Positions 36,730 to 45,416 of a stretch of DNA of 64,000 nucleotides are shown one piece after another. The stretch spans positions 165,686-229,685 of the forward strand of contig NZ_JALKII010000006.1 of the NCBI RefSeq assembly GCF_023051175.1, written 5' to 3'. The DNA is from Alcanivorax quisquiliarum (GTDB taxonomy: Bacteria > Pseudomonadota > Gammaproteobacteria > Pseudomonadales > Alcanivoracaceae). The notes under the pieces are model-generated. The model was given only the letters and a program-made list of their open reading frames with translations. It was not told where the DNA came from and ran no database searches. Each line of letters begins with the position of its first letter. Within the stretch, counting starts at the first letter, position 1. A program made the translations under genes and the position numbers.

Positions 36730-37476
36730 ATGGCAAAAATCATTCTGATTACCGGCGCCAGCTCAGGGCTGGGCGAAGGCATGGCGCGAGAGTTTGCCGC
36801 GCGCGGTTACGATCTTGCGCTCTGTGCACGCCGCGTAGAGCGACTGGCAGCGCTACGAGAAGAACTGCTTGAGCGGCACCCTGGCCGCCGCATCGAAACG
36901 CGTTCTCTGGATGTGCTGGATTACGAGCAGGTGTTCGAGGTCTTCCGTGCGTTTCGCGACGATTTTGGCAAGCTTGATCGGGTGATCATCAACGCCGGCA
37001 TGGGCAAGGGCCAGCCGTTGGGCACAGGCTTCTTCTGGGCAAACCGGCAGACAGCCGAAACCAACTTTGTGGCGGCGCTGGCACAAGCAGAAGCGGCCAT
37101 GGAAATTTTTCGTGCACAGGGCAACGGTCATCTGGTGATGATTTCCTCCATGAGCGCCATGCGCGGCATGCCGAAAAATCTGACGACCTATGCCGCAACC
37201 AAAGCAGGCGTGGCGACGCTGGCAGAAGGCTTGCGCTCGGAGCTGCTGGGCACGCCCATCAAGGTAACCACGCTGTTCCCCGGTTATATCCGCTCGGAGA
37301 TCAACGAAAAAGTAAAAAACACACCGTTTATGGTCGGCACCGAGGAAGGCTGCCGTGCGCTGGTCAAGGCTATCGAGAAACAGCCCGCCAGCGCTTGCGT
37401 ACCTACTTGGCCGTGGGTGCTGATCGGTGTCCTGATGCGCAACCTGCCGCTTTCCATCGTCAAGAAAATGAGCTGA
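36730..37476 (+). CDS. Short-chain dehydrogenase/reductase (second of pair)
   Basis: 248 residues. TGASSGLGEGMA (~8-19), a NAG motif in INAGMGKG, catalytic Ser in MISSMSAM, and YAATK. The C-terminus ends in a hydrophobic, basic stretch (VLIGVLMRNLPLSIVKKMS) that could associate with the membrane. Same operon as the preceding SDR; they probably process alcohols or ketones from alkane or lipid breakdown, which is inferred from context. Confidence 0.92.
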   Translation: MAKIILITGASSGLGEGMAREFAARGYDLALCARRVERLAALREELLERHPGRRIETRSLDVLDYEQVFEVFRAFRDDFGKLDRVIINAGMGKGQPLGTGFFWANRQTAETNFVAALAQAEAAMEIFRAQGNGHLVMISSMSAMRGMPKNLTTYAATKAGVATLAEGLRSELLGTPIKVTTLFPGYIRSEINEKVKNTPFMVGTEEGCRALVKAIEKQPASACVPTWPWVLIGVLMRNLPLSIVKKMS

Positions 37477-37506
37477 GCGGGCACGGCATTGGCAGTAAAA
37501 AAGACT

Positions 37507-37590
37507 CATCGTCGATTTCGGGTGAGCCATTTCCGAAATCCGTGAAAGCACCAATGAATGCTCCAAAACACCGATTTTTTTACTCCCCTC
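37507..37590 (+). repeat. Dispersed intergenic repeat, copy 1
   Basis: Begins CATCGTCGATTTC and shares with copy 2 the blocks ATCCGTGAAAGCACCAAT and ACCGATNTTTTT, ending at a CTCCCCTC hairpin. An inverted-repeat hairpin (CTCTCCCC...GGGGAGAG type) follows it. The 584-base gap between the SDR pair and the outer-membrane gene holds these repeats and no gene. Confidence 0.85.
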
Positions 37591-37780
37591 TCCCCTTGTG
37601 GGAGAGGGGTTGGGGGAGAGGGAGCGACGAACTTTCAGCTGTCACGACACCCACTACATGCTTCACTATTTTCACTTATCTTCAGTAGAAGTTTCCATAA
37701 AAATTACACAGTCAAAAGATACCAAGCGTTAGCCAGTTTCGTTCCAGATCAAGTACCGAGTATATATTTCTTGCCATAAT

Positions 37781-37823
37781 CTCCCCCTCTCCCCAGCCCC
37801 TCTCCCACCAGGGGAGAGGGGCT
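37781..37823. repeat. CCCCTCTCCC/GGGAGAGGGG hairpin repeat
   Basis: A C-rich and G-rich inverted repeat of the CCTCTCCC...GGGAGAGG type, second of two in this gap (the first follows copy 1 of the dispersed repeat near 37584-37614). Such elements are common extragenic palindromes in proteobacteria. Confidence 0.75.
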
Positions 37824-37832
37824 AAAAAAATT

Positions 37833-37917
37833 CATCGTCGATTTCCGTGGAGGCATTTCTGATATCCGTGAAAGCACCAATAGCTTGTCAAGAATACCGA
37901 TCTTTTTTCTCCCCTCT
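37833..37917 (+). repeat. Dispersed intergenic repeat, copy 2
   Basis: Second copy of the element at 37507: the CATCGTCGATTTC start, the ATCCGTGAAAGCACCAAT block and the ACCGATCTTTTTTCTCCCCTC-like end are shared, with scattered differences. Each copy is next to the C/G-rich hairpin, so repeat and hairpin may move or duplicate as a unit. Confidence 0.85.
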
Positions 37918-38015
37918 TCCGTGGTGGGACAAGCGAAGCGCAGAACAGCCGTAGGCTGGCCCGAAGGGTGAGCGAATCAGTTTTTTTCTACCCTCGCTCG
38001 CAAGGGAATAGGGGC

Positions 38016-38041
38016 AAAAAAAACCCCGGCAGGTGCCGGGG
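38016..38041 (-). terminator. Intrinsic terminator of the outer-membrane barrel gene
   Basis: On the minus strand a 7-bp stem (CCCCGGC / GCCGGGG) with a four-base loop is followed by eight T. It lies 20 bases past the stop of the outer-membrane protein gene. Confidence 0.9.
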
Positions 38042-38060
38042 TGGGGAGGGTCAACAAAAC

Positions 38061-38657
38061 CTAGAATGAAAATCTGACGCCAGCTTCGATGGCAAACTCG
38101 GAGGCGTCGAACAAGCGGCTTACGCCGGCGAACAGGCCGATCTGGTCGGCGACGTAAAAGACGCCCTGTGCACCCAGAAACGTTTCATCAAAATCACTGG
38201 CATTGATATGACGCAGAAAAGCACGGGCTTCGAGCTTTTCCGACAGCATCATTCGTGCACCGCCCTCAAGCTGGATGCCGGTTTCGGAATCGCTGCCGCC
38301 CATGGTGCCAAACGGCGTGTGCACTTCCACCTTGATCTTGGCGCGTGCCAGGCCCAGTTCGCCATACACATCAAGGTTGTTTTCCAACGCAAAGCGCATG
38401 CCCCCACGCACGCTGAGGATTTCCTGGCTCATGCCGCCGTCCTTCAGCTCATCAAAGCCTGCGGCCAGATAAAAATCATCGTTCAGCTGGAAGGAACCCC
38501 GCACCAGGAAACCGTCGAAATCGCCGTCGCCGGTCAGCATCTGGTAGCCTGCCTCGGCATTGCTGTAGCTGATCTCTGCTGCCTGAGCTACCTGTGACGT
38601 AGCAGCCAAGCTGGCTGCCAACAGGAGCCCGGCGCCCAAACCCGTAATTTTTTTCAA
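38061..38657 (-). CDS. Small outer-membrane beta-barrel protein
   Basis: 198 residues. A signal peptide ends at AQAAE. The mature part alternates polar and hydrophobic residues and ends in Phe (GVRFSF), the mark of an eight-stranded OmpX/OmpA-like barrel. The start is TTG, with GGAG upstream and no in-frame ATG close by. Monocistronic with its own terminator. Likely a porin-like or adhesion barrel; specific role unknown. Confidence 0.88.
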   Translation of the reverse strand: MKKITGLGAGLLLAASLAATSQVAQAAEISYSNAEAGYQMLTGDGDFDGFLVRGSFQLNDDFYLAAGFDELKDGGMSQEILSVRGGMRFALENNLDVYGELGLARAKIKVEVHTPFGTMGGSDSETGIQLEGGARMMLSEKLEARAFLRHINASDFDETFLGAQGVFYVADQIGLFAGVSRLFDASEFAIEAGVRFSF

Positions 38658-38940
38658 AGCTTGCTCCTTGCCTGTAGTGGTGAGCGAGAGCTGCGCCCAC
38701 GCAACGATACCGGAAAAGCTGCCTGCTCGTTACGGCAGGTGCATTTCTCAACTCGGGAAACCGTGACAGGGTAATGGCACGAGCGATTTTCACCCATCCC
38801 CCAAACGAGCCGCCCCGGTGGCGGTGTGGAACGCAGCGCAGAACTCAGCGTAGAGCCCGGCGCAGAGGATGGAACAGCTGGGCGGCGCACAGGTGAGCGG
38901 CACGGGCGGTCACGCGGATAGCCATTGAAGACGTCTCTTG

Positions 38941-39052
<112 letters not shown>

Positions 39053-39064
39053 GCAAGAGAGCCT

Positions 39065-39294
39065 GGCGAGAAAGCCAGACGCAAGAGCTGAACAGAAAGA
39101 GTTTGAAGGCGCGGGTGGTGAAGCCGGGCCGCCGCGCCGGGCGGGGCAATACCCGCGCCAGGTGCCGGGCATGATAGTCAGGCGAGGGAGCTAAGCGAGA
39201 GAGCCGAACAGAAAAAATCTGAAGGCGCGGGCGGTGAAGCCCGGCCGCCGCGCTGGGCGGGGCGAAGGCGCCCGCCCGGCGCAAGGTCGTTTTG
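39065..39294. repeat. Tandem duplication, unit 116 bases
   Basis: Two diverged copies, starting at 39065 and 39181, share GGCGAG, GAACAGAAA, TGAAGGCGCGGG and CCGCCGCGC-GGGCGGGGC blocks in the same order. The second copy ends at the ddh stop codon. With the hexamer array it fills the whole gap between the outer-membrane gene and ddh; no gene is seen in it. Confidence 0.85.
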
Positions 39295-40284
39295 CTAGAG
39301 CAGTTCTTTGCGCAGTTGCTCGGGTGATTTCGGTGAGATGAGCGCTGGTGCGATTTCCAGCGGCGAATAAGCTCCCTGTTGCCCCTGCCCGGCCAGGCGG
39401 CTGGCGGCACGCGCATAAGCCACCAGTACGCTGGCGGTAAACTCGGGGTTGCTGTCGAGTTTCAGGGCAAATTCCACCACCTGGTTGGTGGACTGATCGG
39501 CACCAGTGAGGCCGCTGCGAATAACGAAACCGCCGTGCGGCATGGCACTGTGCTGCTCGCGCAGCTCGGCCTCGCTCAGGAAGGTGACGGTGGTATCGAA
39601 ATCGGCAAAATAGTTCGGCATGGTGACAATCGCCTGCTCCACTTGCGCCGCGTCGGCGCCCTCTTCCAGCACCACGAAACATTCACGGCGGTGCTTTTCG
39701 CGGGTGCTCAATGTCGGGCGGCTGCCACTGCGCACGCGCTCGATCGCCGGCTCCGAGGGCAAGGTGTATTGCACGCCCGCCTTGACGCCGGGCACGCGGC
39801 GCACGGCATCGGAGTGGCCCTGGCTCAATCCCTTACCCCAGAAGGTATATGTCTCGCCTTTGGGCAAGATGGCTTCACCGTACAGGCGATTGAGGGAGAA
39901 CAGGCCGGGGTCCCAACCCACCGAGATGACTGCAACATTGCCGCCGCTGCGGGCGGCGGCATCCATCGCGGCGAAATATTCCGGCACCCTGGCGTGGGTA
40001 TCGAAGCTGTCCACGGTGTTGAAATGCGCCGCCAGTGCCGGCCCCTGTTCCGGCAGATCGTCTTTTGATCCGCCACACAGGATCAGCACGTCAATCTGAT
40101 CGCGAAAATCGTCGATGGCGCTGTAGGGGTGAACGGGCACGCTGCTGTCGGCCAGTTGCACCGTGGCCGGATCGCGACGGCTGAACACGCCGATCAGTTG
40201 CATGTCATCAGTCAGCGATAGCGCCAGCTCGACGCCGCGCCCCAGGTTGCCGTACCCGACGATGCCAATACGAATCTTGCTCAT
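39295..40284 (-). CDS. ddh: meso-Diaminopimelate D-dehydrogenase
   Basis: 329 residues. NADP-binding GYGNLGRG at the start, CGGSKDDLPEQGP, and SVGWDPGLFSLNRLYGEA and GKGLSQGHSDAVRRV are characteristic segments of Ddh. It makes meso-DAP for lysine and peptidoglycan in a single step from tetrahydrodipicolinate. This route is patchy among Gammaproteobacteria, so horizontal acquisition is possible. Single gene here, with no lysine genes next to it. Confidence 0.92.
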   Translation of the reverse strand: MSKIRIGIVGYGNLGRGVELALSLTDDMQLIGVFSRRDPATVQLADSSVPVHPYSAIDDFRDQIDVLILCGGSKDDLPEQGPALAAHFNTVDSFDTHARVPEYFAAMDAAARSGGNVAVISVGWDPGLFSLNRLYGEAILPKGETYTFWGKGLSQGHSDAVRRVPGVKAGVQYTLPSEPAIERVRSGSRPTLSTREKHRRECFVVLEEGADAAQVEQAIVTMPNYFADFDTTVTFLSEAELREQHSAMPHGGFVIRSGLTGADQSTNQVVEFALKLDSNPEFTASVLVAYARAASRLAGQGQQGAYSPLEIAPALISPKSPEQLRKELL

Positions 40285-40488
40285 TCTGCCGGCTCCTCTG
40301 CACAGATTTGGAGCGCTTCAGACATGGATGGCTCAAACACTCACTGAAGGGCAGGAATTATAGGGGTTTGCGAGGGGGGATTCACCCGGCGCCGGGCACG
40401 GCACCGTGAGCGAGGGAAAGCAGGGCAGTGGCGCCAGCCAGGGCAGATGCCCGGCCGGCGCACACTCAACAAGAGCCATCAATAGTCA

Positions 40489-42144
40489 TCAATAGCCGAC
40501 AGCCGCGCCATCACCTCGCGGATCGGCACCGCCTTCGAAGAAACCGCCTTCATGGTCGATGCGGATGGCTTGCGCGTGGCCCATGGTGCTTTCCCACTGT
40601 GCTGTCATCTGCACCGGCTGGCCGCGCAAGCGCAGCTCGCGTGCGGTTTCGTCGCTGATGCGCGATTCCAGCCACAGGTTGCTGGACGCGGTGCCCCAGG
40701 TGCGGCCCATCAGCCAGCGCGGCGCTTCGATAGCTTGCTGCACGTCGAAGCCGTAATCGATCAGGCGCGTAATCATTGCCGCCTGGGTCTGCGGCTGCCC
40801 TTCACCGCCCATGGCGCCGTAGGCCAGCACCGGCTTGCCATCCTTGAGCAGCATCGCCGGGATGATGGTGTGGAAGGTGTGCTTGCCCGGCTCCAGCCGG
40901 TTCGGGTGCCGATCATCCAGCGAGAAGAAGCTGCCCCGGTTTTGCATCAGCACGCCGGTATCGCCGGCGACCACGGCCGAGCCGAAGTCGTGGTAGATCG
41001 ACTGGATGTTGGAGACTACCAGCCCATCGGCATCGGTGGCGCAGAAATAGACGGTGTCGCCGCCGGGCGTCTGATGGTCGAATTCCTCTCCGTAACGCAG
41101 CCCCGGTGCAACGTCCGTCAAAGCGCGTGCCGCCGTGATCAGCTTACGGCGCTCGTCGGCATATTTCTTCGACAAAAGTGTGTCCAGCGGGATATTCACG
41201 AAGGCCGGGTCGGTCAGCCATTCGTCGCGATCGGCAAACGCTACTTTGATGGCTTCGGCCAGGTGGTGGTAATAATCTGCCGAACCTTCGCCCCAGGCGG
41301 ATACATCGAAGCCTTCCAGCAGATTCAGAATCATCAGCGCAGCAAAGCCCTGCGTGTTGGGGCCGTGCTGCACCACGTCGTATCCGCGATAGGTGGTGGA
41401 AATCGGCGTTGTCCATTGCGCTTGATAGCCGGCGAAATCTTCCGCCCGCAGGGGTGAACCGGCAGCGCTCATTGCCGCACAGATACGGCGTGCCGTCTCG
41501 CCTTCGTAAAAGCCGGCGCGGGCGCCGAGTGTGGCGATCTGCTCCAGCGTGTGCGCGAGCTCCGGCTGCACCAGCCGCTCGCCTTCGCGCAGCAGCCGGC
41601 CTTCCGGCAGATAGATGCGCGCTGTCTCGGGGAATTGTTGCAAGATCGGCTCGTCGGTTTTCAGCCAGTCGGCCAGCGAGCGGGTCACCGCCATTCCGTC
41701 ACGGGCGTAGTGAATGGCGTCGGCAAACAGATCCGCCCATGGCAGACGGCCATGGCGCTCGTGCGCCAGCCGCCAGCCATCCACAGCACCGGGAATGGTC
41801 AGTGCCGCCAGCGGACCGCGATCCGGGATGCGATCGGTGCAGCCCTGTTCACGAAAATATTCACGTGTCGCGCCTTGTGCGGCCGGCCCGGAGGCATGCA
41901 GTGCCTGCACGCCGTCGGTGTCCGGCCCGGCGATCAGCCAGAAACCATCACCACCGACCCCGGCCATGTGCGGATACACCACGCACAGCGTAGCATTGGT
42001 GGCAATGGCGGCATCCACCGCGCTGCCGCCGCGCCGCAGCGCCTCAAGCCCGGAGGCCGAAGCGAGATAGTGCGGCGACGATACCATGCCCCGGGAAGCC
42101 AGAACCGGGGGGCGCCCGGTGCGCGGTCCATTGGCGTGGCTCAT
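40489..42144 (-). CDS. ggt: Gamma-glutamyltransferase family protein
   Basis: 551 residues. The autoprocessing Thr is in GGDTVYFCATDADG, and the large-subunit motif GGSAVDAAIATNATLCVVYPHMAGVGGDGF is present. No signal peptide is visible, so unlike E. coli Ggt this one appears cytoplasmic, as in YwrD-type members. It should transfer or hydrolyse gamma-glutamyl groups. The start overlaps the small membrane protein gene by four bases, within an operon with a lactate permease. Confidence 0.9.
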   Translation of the reverse strand: MSHANGPRTGRPPVLASRGMVSSPHYLASASGLEALRRGGSAVDAAIATNATLCVVYPHMAGVGGDGFWLIAGPDTDGVQALHASGPAAQGATREYFREQGCTDRIPDRGPLAALTIPGAVDGWRLAHERHGRLPWADLFADAIHYARDGMAVTRSLADWLKTDEPILQQFPETARIYLPEGRLLREGERLVQPELAHTLEQIATLGARAGFYEGETARRICAAMSAAGSPLRAEDFAGYQAQWTTPISTTYRGYDVVQHGPNTQGFAALMILNLLEGFDVSAWGEGSADYYHHLAEAIKVAFADRDEWLTDPAFVNIPLDTLLSKKYADERRKLITAARALTDVAPGLRYGEEFDHQTPGGDTVYFCATDADGLVVSNIQSIYHDFGSAVVAGDTGVLMQNRGSFFSLDDRHPNRLEPGKHTFHTIIPAMLLKDGKPVLAYGAMGGEGQPQTQAAMITRLIDYGFDVQQAIEAPRWLMGRTWGTASSNLWLESRISDETARELRLRGQPVQMTAQWESTMGHAQAIRIDHEGGFFEGGADPRGDGAAVGY

Positions 42145-42395
42145 TGTCTGTCTCCTTTGACGGGTGTTGATTCATCGGTAGCCGGCGCGCTGGCAGCGGG
42201 CGGTTTGGGTGGCCCCCACACCAGCCGCTGCACGGGCGGGATCAGGCCACCGCATGTCAGCGCCAGCAAACCCAGCCACCAGAGTGATTCCGGCCCATGC
42301 ACGGTGCCCGCGCTGATCAGCGGAAACGCTGCGACCAGCAGCACCAGCGACAGGCTCAGATACGCAAGCCGGTTCTGAAACAATGTGATCATCAT
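42141..42395 (-). CDS. Small two-helix membrane protein between ggt and lldP
   Basis: 84 residues with two hydrophobic segments (~10-30 and ~38-58) and a Pro-rich cytoplasmic-looking tail. Adjacent ATGs at 42395 and 42392 follow AGGAAGGGAG. It overlaps ggt by four bases and lies 13 bases after the permease gene, so it is probably a real member of the operon. No family recognised; possibly a permease accessory subunit. Confidence 0.7.
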   Translation of the reverse strand: MMITLFQNRLAYLSLSLVLLVAAFPLISAGTVHGPESLWWLGLLALTCGGLIPPVQRLVWGPPKPPAASAPATDESTPVKGDRQ

Positions 42396-42407
42396 GATCT
42401 CCCTTCC

Positions 42408-44048
42408 TTACATGCCAAGCATGATCATCAACAGGGTGGCAAAGCCGGTCAGTACGAACGCGGCCAGCGTCCACGGCAGGGTCTTGCGCAAAATCTCGCC
42501 TTCACGCCCGCTGATACCTGCGGTACTGGCGCCGAGCACCAGGTTAGCCGGGCCGATGGCATTGCCAATCGCGCCACCAGCACTTTGCGAAGCAAGAATA
42601 GTGGCCACCGACAAGCCCTTGAGGTTCGCCAGCGTGACCTGCAAATCCGAGAACAGCGTATTCGAGGAGGTGCTGCTGGACGTGGTAAAGGCCCCGATGA
42701 TGCCGATGCCATTGGACAGGAACGCAAACACATAAGCCGGTGCCACGGCGGCAATGCCGTATGCCAGGGTCTCGTTCAGGCCGGCGTGATCCATGATCCG
42801 CGCCATCACCAGAAAGGCGATGATCGGCACGGATGCCGGCACCGCGCTGGCCAGCACGCCCCGGCCCACGCTGGGCAGGCCACCCGGCCCTGTTGCCTCC
42901 CAGGCTTTGAAGTAGCCGCGTGAGCGAAACACAAACCAGGCGATGGCAGAGGTCAGCAGCAAGCTGGTACCGGGGTTGGTCAGCGGTGCCATGACGGAAT
43001 AGCGTTCCACGGCAGCGTTGGTGACACCGTAGCCGGTTGTCACATCCGGGAACGGCAGCCCGAACGTGAGCAGCCGCAGCAGGTCGGCAATCGGGTCAAT
43101 CAGCGACGTGCCCAATGCCAGCACCGTCAACAGCACATACGGCATGAACGACATCAGCACGCCCATCGGTGCCGGCGCATCGGCCACATCGCGCACCATG
43201 CTGCCTTCCATCGCGGGGCGATCGGGCACACCCTCCAACGGCTCCGCGTAGCGGCGCCAGCGTGACAGCGGGTACAGTGCCACCAGGGCAATCGCGGCCG
43301 GAATAAAGGCCGCCAGCACTGGCTCGTACAATGCCACGATGATCTGCCCGATGGCCTGGATCGCCGAAATGATCAGCACCAGCGGCCAGGCGTGGCGTAC
43401 CGCCGCCCAGCGGCCATACATCCACACCACGGTGAAGCCACCCAGCAACACCTGGATCGTCAGCAGCAATGCCGATTGGTATGCCGTGGCGGCAATGGTG
43501 GCGGCATCCAGATCCACCACCTGCAACGTCGCCAGCCAGCCGACACCGAGGGTGCCGTAAAACTTGGCCCAGATATGCGCAATGATCGGGATCGCAACCG
43601 CATAAACCGGCTTCATGCCGATCGCCACCAGCAACGGTGCTACCACCACAATCGGCGTGCCGAAACCGTCGATACCTTGCAGGAAGCAGGTAAATACCCA
43701 ACCCAGCGCCACCACCACGAACAACTCATTGCGGCTGAAACCGACAATGCCCTGCCGCAGCGCCTCGTAGCCACCAGCCTTGTTCATGATGTGATACAGC
43801 AGCAGCGCCGGCCAGATCACGAACAGGATCGATGCGGAATCCCACACGCCCTTGGCACCGGCCACGGCCAGCGTCTCCAGCGGCGTGCGAAACACGAACA
43901 AGGCGACTGCGGCCGCCACGAACATGCCGGTCGTGCCGGCCTGTTGAGCCGTCCAGCGCAGCTTCACCAGTAGCAATGCCAGAATGACGATTGGTGCGGC
44001 CGCCAGCGACCAGTGCAGCCAATCAATGGGGAGTAACGTACCTTCCAT
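42408..44048 (-). CDS. lldP: L-lactate permease family transporter
   Basis: 546 residues, about 12-14 membrane helices. LctP family features include LQGIDGFGTPIVVVAPLL, HIWAKFYGTLGVGW and NGIGIIGAFTTSSSTSSNTLFS. It carries lactate or glycolate in symport with protons. It heads an operon with a small membrane protein and a gamma-glutamyltransferase, an unusual combination; the true substrate could be another hydroxy acid. An FNR-like site is about 71 bases upstream of the start. Confidence 0.92.
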   Translation of the reverse strand: MEGTLLPIDWLHWSLAAAPIVILALLLVKLRWTAQQAGTTGMFVAAAVALFVFRTPLETLAVAGAKGVWDSASILFVIWPALLLYHIMNKAGGYEALRQGIVGFSRNELFVVVALGWVFTCFLQGIDGFGTPIVVVAPLLVAIGMKPVYAVAIPIIAHIWAKFYGTLGVGWLATLQVVDLDAATIAATAYQSALLLTIQVLLGGFTVVWMYGRWAAVRHAWPLVLIISAIQAIGQIIVALYEPVLAAFIPAAIALVALYPLSRWRRYAEPLEGVPDRPAMEGSMVRDVADAPAPMGVLMSFMPYVLLTVLALGTSLIDPIADLLRLLTFGLPFPDVTTGYGVTNAAVERYSVMAPLTNPGTSLLLTSAIAWFVFRSRGYFKAWEATGPGGLPSVGRGVLASAVPASVPIIAFLVMARIMDHAGLNETLAYGIAAVAPAYVFAFLSNGIGIIGAFTTSSSTSSNTLFSDLQVTLANLKGLSVATILASQSAGGAIGNAIGPANLVLGASTAGISGREGEILRKTLPWTLAAFVLTGFATLLMIMLGM

Positions 44049-44498
44049 AACGCTTTTTCCCTGACCCGATGGTTACCGTTGCGGCCGATTCATTGTCCCG
44101 ATAAGGACCATGGTGCCGTTGATCTACGTCAAGATACGGGAACTGACGGTGTTTGTCCGACCGTTGGCCGGGGCTATACCGGGCACCGCAGCGATACATA
44201 CAAAGCCGTCGTGAGACACGCAGAAACGCCCACCCATGCAAACCACGTACGCAAATCTACAGAGACGCGCCAACACATGCGCGATATGCGAGAGCCACCT
44301 GAAAGCAGCAAAGCCGCTCCGGCGCACACCAACACCCTACGTTACCGCAGAAATGGTACGCATGTATGTCAGCAGCGCTTTTCAGGAGTAGAAGATTGCA
44401 ACAACCAGACCCGGTGCACACGACAGGGCGCCGGGCCGGTTATGCAAAAAGCGAGGGGATCAGGCCGGCTCCCGCAGCGGGAAGCCGGCCAGGGTGGA
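44049..44498. other. Gene-free region upstream of lldP
   Basis: 450 bases between lldP and the PF10118 gene. Open frames here have no recognisable domain or good ribosome-binding site. Apart from the FNR-like palindrome near lldP, no operator, terminator or RNA gene is evident. Confidence 0.5.
44119..44132 (-). promoter_or_regulatory. FNR/Anr-like site upstream of lldP
   Basis: TTGATCTACGTCAA matches the FNR/Anr/Dnr consensus TTGAT-N4-ATCAA at nine of ten positions. It lies about 71 bases upstream of the lldP start, a place where activation by oxygen limitation would be plausible. Untested and possible by chance. Confidence 0.4.
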
Positions 44499-45416
44499 TC
44501 AATGCAGGGCAGCGCCCGCCTGTGCGGCAGCGGAACGTGCGATGTAGTCCAGCGCCTGCTGGGTATCGCCTTCGGTGCGCGGGTGGAACCAGGGCGCCAC
44601 CCAGCGAGCCGTGCGGCCGAGCATATAGGTGAAAGTAGGCGTATTGCCGCTGCTGCGCCCGGTGCGCTGTAATTCCCACAGTATTTTTACCAGCGTGGAG
44701 CGCGCCAGTTTGCGCGCACGAGGATCGCTATCCTGGCGCGCCAGGCTGCGACCACCCTCTGCCAGCAGATAGAAAAACAACGGGAATACCAGCGCCATCA
44801 GCGCCTGCCGGCTGATATAGAAACCAAGCTGGGTGCGGCACAGGTGCTCGAACAGATCAAACGCCACCGTGCGATGCTCCACCTCTTCCGCCAGATGCCA
44901 GCGGAACAGATCGGCCACCACCGGATCAGCGCTGTCCCAACTGTCACTGTTCATGCACCAGTCGCCGAGCAGCCCTGTGAAGTGCTCCACCGCTGCGATC
45001 AATCCCACGCGCAGCACCAGCCAACGCTTTGCCAGGCTCGGGCGGTTGAGCCACGACAGCCCGAACGGTTCGTCGCCCAGTACGTGCCCGAACAGGTAAT
45101 CGATGCGCTCGCGAAACTGGTCCGTCTCCAGACCATGCTCCTGCAACCATTTCTCGCCCTTGCGGTGGGCATTGGCGTGAATCGCCTCCTGACGGATAAA
45201 GCCCTCTACCTGAGCGCGCAAGTCGTCGTCGGTCACATAAGGCAGCGCCTTGTTATAAACACGGCAAAACCATAATTCCCCGGCGGGCAGCAACAAATTG
45301 ACACCGTTGATCAGATGGCTGGATACCGGGTCATTCGGAATCCAGTGCAACGGCGAGTCGGATAAATCAAACTCTACCCGCCGCGCCTTCAGTTCATGCG
45401 TTGTAATCGTTGTCAT
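44499..45416 (-). CDS. PF10118 metal-dependent hydrolase-like protein
   Basis: 305 residues. His/Glu-rich helices typical of the family are present: FIRQEAIHANAHR, a VEHFTGLLGD segment and HLAEEVEHRTVAFDLFEH, which could form a diiron-like site. The annotated name is metal-dependent hydrolase but no activity is settled. The stop-start overlap (ATGA) with the upstream hydrolase gene points to a two-gene operon. Confidence 0.88.
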   Translation of the reverse strand: MTTITTHELKARRVEFDLSDSPLHWIPNDPVSSHLINGVNLLLPAGELWFCRVYNKALPYVTDDDLRAQVEGFIRQEAIHANAHRKGEKWLQEHGLETDQFRERIDYLFGHVLGDEPFGLSWLNRPSLAKRWLVLRVGLIAAVEHFTGLLGDWCMNSDSWDSADPVVADLFRWHLAEEVEHRTVAFDLFEHLCRTQLGFYISRQALMALVFPLFFYLLAEGGRSLARQDSDPRARKLARSTLVKILWELQRTGRSSGNTPTFTYMLGRTARWVAPWFHPRTEGDTQQALDYIARSAAAQAGAALH

